From Nostoc sp. PA-18-2419 (lineage in GTDB: Bacteria > Cyanobacteriota > Cyanobacteriia > Cyanobacteriales > Nostocaceae): a stretch of 39,049 nt of DNA. Of the stretch, positions 35,668 through 39,049 are shown piece by piece (the first letter of the stretch is position 1; each line of letters starts with the position of its first letter). The notes beneath the pieces were generated by a model. The model searched no databases, had not been told where the DNA came from, and saw only the letters and a program-made list of their open reading frames with translations. The DNA lies in NCBI RefSeq assembly GCF_005869855.1, contig NZ_SZNH01000013.1, forward strand, positions 65,838-104,886. Reading direction: 5' to 3'. The translations under genes were made by a program, and so were the position numbers.

Positions 35668-36129
35668 CTATTGTAAATAGCCTAACTGACGACGGGTTTC
35701 AAATAAACCGATTGCCACACTCACTGACAGATTCAAGCTGCGAACCCCAGGTTGGCTCATCGGAATATACAGAGTAGCATCACAATCTGACAGAACTGTT
35801 GGTGGTAAGCCAGTAGTTTCACTACCAAATAGCAACCAATCATCGGCTTGAAACTGAAAGCTGACATAATTAATATTTCCGCCAACGCTATAACCCAACC
35901 ATCTGCCTCCGCGCTCATGATGTACGTTTTTAAAGGCTTCTAACGATTCGTGATAGTGCAGCTTGACATAAGGCCAATAATCTAAGCCAGCTCTTTTGAG
36001 GTAGCGATCGCTAATTTCAAACCCTAAAGGGCCCACTAAATGTAACTCTGTATCTGTAGCTGCACAAGTACGAGCAATGTTACCTGTATTAGGAGGAATT
36101 TGCGGGCTAACTAAAACTACCTGAGGCAT
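35668..36129 (-). CDS. trmL: tRNA (cytidine/uridine-34 2'-O)-methyltransferase TrmL
   Basis: This 153-residue SPOUT-class (trefoil knot) methyltransferase acts on the wobble ribose of tRNA-Leu in bacteria. Visible family features are the start VVLVSPQIPPNTGNIARTCAAT, LVGPLGFEISDRYLKRAGLDYW (about 32-53), the SAM-binding LLFGSETTGLPP (about 99-110), and the knot sequence YIPMSQPGVRSLNLSVSVAIGLFETRRQLG at the C-terminus. The length is that of the minimal TrmL. It is a single gene, with no neighbour in the same transcript within 350 bp. Confidence 0.93.
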   Translation of the reverse strand: MPQVVLVSPQIPPNTGNIARTCAATDTELHLVGPLGFEISDRYLKRAGLDYWPYVKLHYHESLEAFKNVHHERGGRWLGYSVGGNINYVSFQFQADDWLLFGSETTGLPPTVLSDCDATLYIPMSQPGVRSLNLSVSVAIGLFETRRQLGYLQ

Positions 36130-36497
36130 TGTCCGTATAATTTACGTATTGTATAAAATAATCTATAGCTCATGTAAAATCTACCAAAAGGTAGAAGCTA
36201 TTCATAGGTTTTCTTAATAATAATCAAGCATTCACCATCGATTAGATATTTAAAACGAAGCCCAGATCATCTCAGAATATTGTCTGAGACCATACTAGGC
36301 GAAAATCAGGAAATATTAAGTTTTATATAGACGAGGTAGTTAGTTGTGTCTTTTGAACTGAGTATTGTCTCTACAAAAATCTACCTTTTGTTTGAAGACA
36401 ATTAGTCATCAGCAAAATATAGAGTGCAGGAAACTTTTTTATCATCTCCCCACACTCCCTCATCCTTCTCTACCCCTCTAGACTGTAGCTTCTTGGG
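36130..36497. other. Intergenic region with small hairpins
   Basis: It contains CTACCAAAAGGTAG (36181-36194) and CTCAGA / TCTGAG (36271-36288). Neither has a T-run. No ORF is credible. Confidence 0.5.
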
Positions 36498-37637
36498 CTA
36501 ATACAGCATAGATGAGCACAATTTATTTTCGAGTTCGATTTCCCGTTCTTGAGTAGCAGTAATAACTTGGGTAATGACGCGTTGGCTGTCAACACCGACT
36601 GCATGTAACTGCAACCACTGTTGAGCTTCATTACCTTCGCGGAGGATTTTGTGCAAAGGTGAAAGGAAACAGCTAAAGCCTTGTTTTTTAGCGATCGCCC
36701 AAATGTCGTGGTAAATTTCATTAATCCAATCTCTGGCTGTGATGCTTCTGCCATCTTGCCAATGGGTTAGCTGAGCATCAAGACTAGTAGTCGCAGCAGC
36801 AATCTCGTTATCAGCAGTCAAAGTGATGAGTTCTTCGGCAGAAAAAGTACTTTGGGTTAATGGATCGATGCTGGGATTTTCGATTATTTGTAACAAACGC
36901 GCTTCTAATAAGGCGGTAATGGCTAGTAAGGAAATAGGATCTGTGACTAAATCGCAAATTCTCAGTTCTAGCCGATTTAAGTCATAGGGACGGCGATCGC
37001 CATTTGGTCGCACCGATACCCATAAATGGCGCACATTTTGCATTGTCCCAGCAGCTAGTTGATTTTCCACCCACTGGATATGATGGGCGTGACTGGCAAA
37101 TAACGGCACATGGCTAGGGGTTTGCGGGAACAAACCCCAGCGCGTGGAGTGATAACCAGTTGTTTTGCCATCTAAGAAGGGAGATGAGGCACTTAGGGCT
37201 AAAAATAAAGGTGCTTCTAAACGAATCACCCGACATGCCCGCATTAATATTTCTGGGTCGCTAATGCCTATATTGATATGTACGCTAGCAGTAACTACTT
37301 TGGTACCATAGGTTTGCTCAATGTAGTCATGATATGTGTTAGTTGGATCAGAACGCATAAAGCGATCACTTCCACCCAAAGACAGAGTACTCCCGGGTAT
37401 CAAAGTGTAATTGCCCAACTGATTGAGGTAATTTCGCAACATCCGTCTCGGACGCAGTAGGGCACATAATAAATTCTCGTATCTGGTTGATGGCTGAGTG
37501 ATGTATTCCACGTTGCGGCTATCTGGCTCTCGAACAAATCCATCCAAAGCTGCAACAATCTTATCCGAGAGACCAACGATTTCACCTTGAGGTGTGCCGG
37601 TATACATTTCAATCTCAAAGCCTTTTAATAAGACCAC
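36498..37637 (-). CDS. gshA: Glutamate-cysteine ligase, cyanobacterial type
   Basis: This 379-residue ATP-dependent ligase makes gamma-glutamylcysteine, the first step of glutathione synthesis. The N-terminus LLKGFEIEMYTGTPQGEIVGLSDKI and the blocks VEYITQPSTRYENLL (about 39-53), TASVHINIGISDPEILMRACRVIRLEAPLFLALSASSPFLDG (about 116-157) and NRLELRICDLVTDP (about 222-235) match the cyanobacterial GshA group of the carboxylate-amine ligase superfamily. The start is GTG at 37637, supported by AAGGAG six bases upstream. gshB is not nearby. Confidence 0.88.
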   Translation of the reverse strand: MVLLKGFEIEMYTGTPQGEIVGLSDKIVAALDGFVREPDSRNVEYITQPSTRYENLLCALLRPRRMLRNYLNQLGNYTLIPGSTLSLGGSDRFMRSDPTNTYHDYIEQTYGTKVVTASVHINIGISDPEILMRACRVIRLEAPLFLALSASSPFLDGKTTGYHSTRWGLFPQTPSHVPLFASHAHHIQWVENQLAAGTMQNVRHLWVSVRPNGDRRPYDLNRLELRICDLVTDPISLLAITALLEARLLQIIENPSIDPLTQSTFSAEELITLTADNEIAAATTSLDAQLTHWQDGRSITARDWINEIYHDIWAIAKKQGFSCFLSPLHKILREGNEAQQWLQLHAVGVDSQRVITQVITATQEREIELENKLCSSMLY

Positions 37638-37643
37638 CTTGTT

Positions 37644-37649
37644 CTCCTT
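37644..37649 (-). promoter_or_regulatory. Shine-Dalgarno that fixes the gshA GTG start
   Basis: AAGGAG on the minus strand lies six bases before GTG 37637. The protein begins with family sequence right after this codon. Confidence 0.75.
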
Positions 37650-38000
37650 GGCTCTCTCTGCCTATAAATTGTATCGAATTAGACGAACTCTATCGCTCTA
37701 TCTTTAAGTTAATTAAAGGTTGGAATCATTCAAGTGCTAATTCATCCGAAATCAGGATGACAGGTTTCTGGGTTGTGAGCCGAAAGATTATACAAACAGC
37801 AATATGTGGACTCAAAAGTCAGAATTGAGCATGAATTATGTATAACTTGCGGATGAATTGACGGGTTTAAGACCCCCTATAAATCTCCGATTTTGTGATG
37901 CTTCTAGATAGTGAGTCTCTTTAACCTACTGCTTGATTTTCATGCCTCGGCGGATTATCTCCAACTTTACTACTGAATTCTGATTTCTTAATTCTTCAAT
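37650..38000. other. Intergenic region left of the tnpB remnant
   Basis: It holds a CATCC / GGATG hairpin (37743-37759) and otherwise nothing I recognise. The gshA promoter should be near its left end. The left end of the tnpB element is not visible here. Confidence 0.45.
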
Positions 38001-38687
38001 AAGATTTTAGACGTTCATCCAGCAACAGGTAATCAAATAGGTCTAGATGTTGGAATAGAAAGCTTTTATACTGCTTCAAATGGGTATCAAGAACCCAATC
38101 CTAGGTTTTTTAAAAAAGCTGAAAAGTCAGTTAAACACGCTCAAAAATTAATTTACAAAAAAGTTAAAGGTTCTACAGGTAGAAAAACAGCACGTTCTAG
38201 ATATTCTAGAAAGCATTTAATAATAAGTAGGCAAAGAAATGAACACGCTAAGAGACTAGCACGTAACTTAAACAAGTCTAATGACTTAGTAGCCTATGAA
38301 AATCTATAAGTGCGTAATCTGCTTAAAAATCATTATTTGGCTAAATCAATTAGTGATGTTAGCTGGTCATTGTTTCGACAATGGCTAGAGTATTTTACTA
38401 GTAAATTTGGTAAACAAGCTATTGCTGTAGCACCTCACTATACAAGTCAAAAGTGTAGTAGCTGCAATGCGATTGTAAAAAAATCTCTATCGACTCGCAC
38501 ACACGTTTGTAGCTGTGGATGTGAGTTAGACAGAGATATTAATGCAGCTATTAATATGTTGAATCTTGCAAAAGCTAGGGATGGGCAGTCCCGAAGTAAC
38601 GCTAATGGACTAACAACCTCTACGCTAATTGGTGAAAACTTGTTAGCGCAAGTATCTAGAGTAAAATCAGAATCCCCGTCTCTTTAG
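38001..38687 (+). pseudogene. tnpB: IS200/IS605-type TnpB, 5'-truncated and with a nonsense codon
   Basis: The remaining C-terminal half of TnpB (RNA-guided nuclease, ancestor of Cas12) reads ATGNQIGLDVGIESFYTASN onward. The RuvC I Asp is in GLDVGI, RuvC II Glu in VAYENL, the zinc ribbon is CSSC with CSCGC, and RuvC III Asp is in DRDINAAINML. A TAA at 38307-38309 interrupts right after VAYENL, where family members have Gln (NLQVRN), so a single C-to-T change explains it. A GTG directly after the stop begins a 125-codon downstream frame. The N-terminal half and tnpA are missing. Typical right-end sequence follows. Confidence 0.85.
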
Positions 38688-38694
38688 AGTGGGG
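38674..38694 (+). other. Right-end hairpin of the IS605-type element
   Basis: CCCC-GT-CTC, loop TTTA, GAG-T-GGGG forms the hairpin typical of the right end (and of the 3' part of the guide/reRNA region) of tnpB elements. It overlaps the tnpB stop codon. The AGTATCAA sequence that follows resembles the element boundary. Confidence 0.6.
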
Positions 38695-38837
38695 AGTATC
38701 AATTCAATTAATTAGTTAAGACCAAACACATCTCAAACTATGGGGCTTAATATTATGAACTTCCAATAAAAAATATCTTACCGTTCACAATCAATAGTCA
38801 TAAATTATCAATCAGCAATTTCAAATTTAAAACATAA

Positions 38838-38909
38838 AGCCCGTGACGAGGATTGAACTCGTGACCTCACCCTTACCAAGGGTGTGCTCTACCACTGAGC
38901 CACACGGGC
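38838..38909 (-). tRNA. tRNA-Thr (anticodon GGT)
   Basis: A complete 72-nt cloverleaf on the minus strand. The acceptor is GCCCGTG / CACGGGC, the D arm GGCTCAGTGGTAGAGC, and the anticodon arm CACCC-TTGGTAA-GGGTG with anticodon GGT. The T arm is ACGAG-TTCAATC-CTCGT. CCA is not encoded. Confidence 0.95.
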
Positions 38910-38989
38910 AAAAGATATTTTTTCTTTTTGAGTTACAATGCTGGGCAGTTTTTCTATCACCCAGACATTATAACTTTCTGCTTCGTAAG

Positions 38990-39049
38990 TGGTGGGCCGG
39001 GCTGGATTTGAACCAGCGTAGGCGCTAGCCAACGGATTTACAGTCCGTC
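38990..39049 (-). tRNA. tRNA-Tyr (anticodon GTA), 5' part beyond the window
   Basis: The minus strand shows the anticodon arm GACGGACTGTAAATCCGTT (anticodon GTA), the long variable arm expected for a class II tRNA, and the T arm GCTGG-TTCAAAT-CCAGC. The acceptor strand CGGCCC with discriminator A follows, then an encoded CCA (38990-38992). The acceptor 5' strand and D arm lie outside the window. Confidence 0.92.

Noticed and set aside
36470-36754. A 94-codon minus-strand ORF overlapping the end of gshA
   Set aside because: It is an alternative frame inside gshA. The gshA frame shows family sequence throughout.
38843-39028. A 61-codon plus-strand ORF ending in WAGLDLNQRRR
   Set aside because: It is the antisense translation of tRNA-Thr and tRNA-Tyr. 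The GLDLNQRR ending is a well-known false protein from tRNA regions.

Overview
The window is a chromosomal segment of a filamentous, Nostoc-like cyanobacterium. The evidence is an allophycocyanin-family gene (apcD), many copies of the HIP1 octamer GCGATCGC, a groESL operon with both the CIRCE and the cyanobacterial K-box, heptanucleotide tandem repeats (STRR type) in spacers, GC-rich palindromic interspersed repeats, and a cyanobacterial-type glutamate-cysteine ligase.

Layout. 1-5800: terminator of an upstream gene, apcD (-), an RlmD-type rRNA methyltransferase, an RsbW-like anti-sigma factor, two small unknown proteins and asnS. 5800-6531: a decayed NIL-domain gene. 6532-8011 (-): a NarL-type response regulator that resembles Rre1/Ycf29, and a thioredoxin-fold [2Fe-2S] protein. 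8311-10543: groES-groEL with K-box, promoter, CIRCE and terminator. 10544-11180: a small ORF and a broken HicB-like antitoxin gene. 11187-15945: a methyltransferase followed by ureD-ureA-ureB-ureC. The urease cluster is interrupted twice, by an orphan gene fragment between ureA and ureB and by an opposite-strand GxxExxY gene between ureB and ureC. 16329-18171: ssuD and an ssuE-like FMN reductase (alkanesulfonate use). 18858-20639: a lone KAP-family P-loop NTPase. 20655-20830: transposase debris. 21045-23835: glcE-glcF of glycolate dehydrogenase, with an interspersed repeat absorbed in frame into glcE. 24194-24961: a small ORF and a short IS5-like element remnant with inverted ends. 25084-26481 (-): a membrane-anchored Rieske oxygenase of the PaO type. 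26808-30506 (-): three overlapping genes for a PaoABC-like molybdenum hydroxylase, facing a FAD monooxygenase (31033-32220, +). 32590-34872 (-): a LysM/M23 peptidoglycan hydrolase with a strong Shine-Dalgarno before a TTG start. 35051-35113 (+): a candidate Yfr1 small RNA. 35668-37637 (-): trmL and gshA. 38001-38694: an IS200/IS605-type tnpB pseudogene. The end holds tRNA-Thr(GGT) and a partial tRNA-Tyr(GTA), both on the minus strand.

How genes work together. The heat-shock block may place a regulator near one of its targets. The urease genes release ammonia from urea, SsuD/SsuE release sulfite from sulfonates, GlcE/GlcF are part of photorespiratory glycolate oxidation, and the three Mo-hydroxylase subunits form one enzyme. 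Genes are mostly housekeeping or metabolic. The unusual content lies in the spacers: a probable Yfr1, several gene corpses caught at different stages of decay, and repeats invading genes. I found no CRISPR array, prophage or clearly novel multi-gene system.
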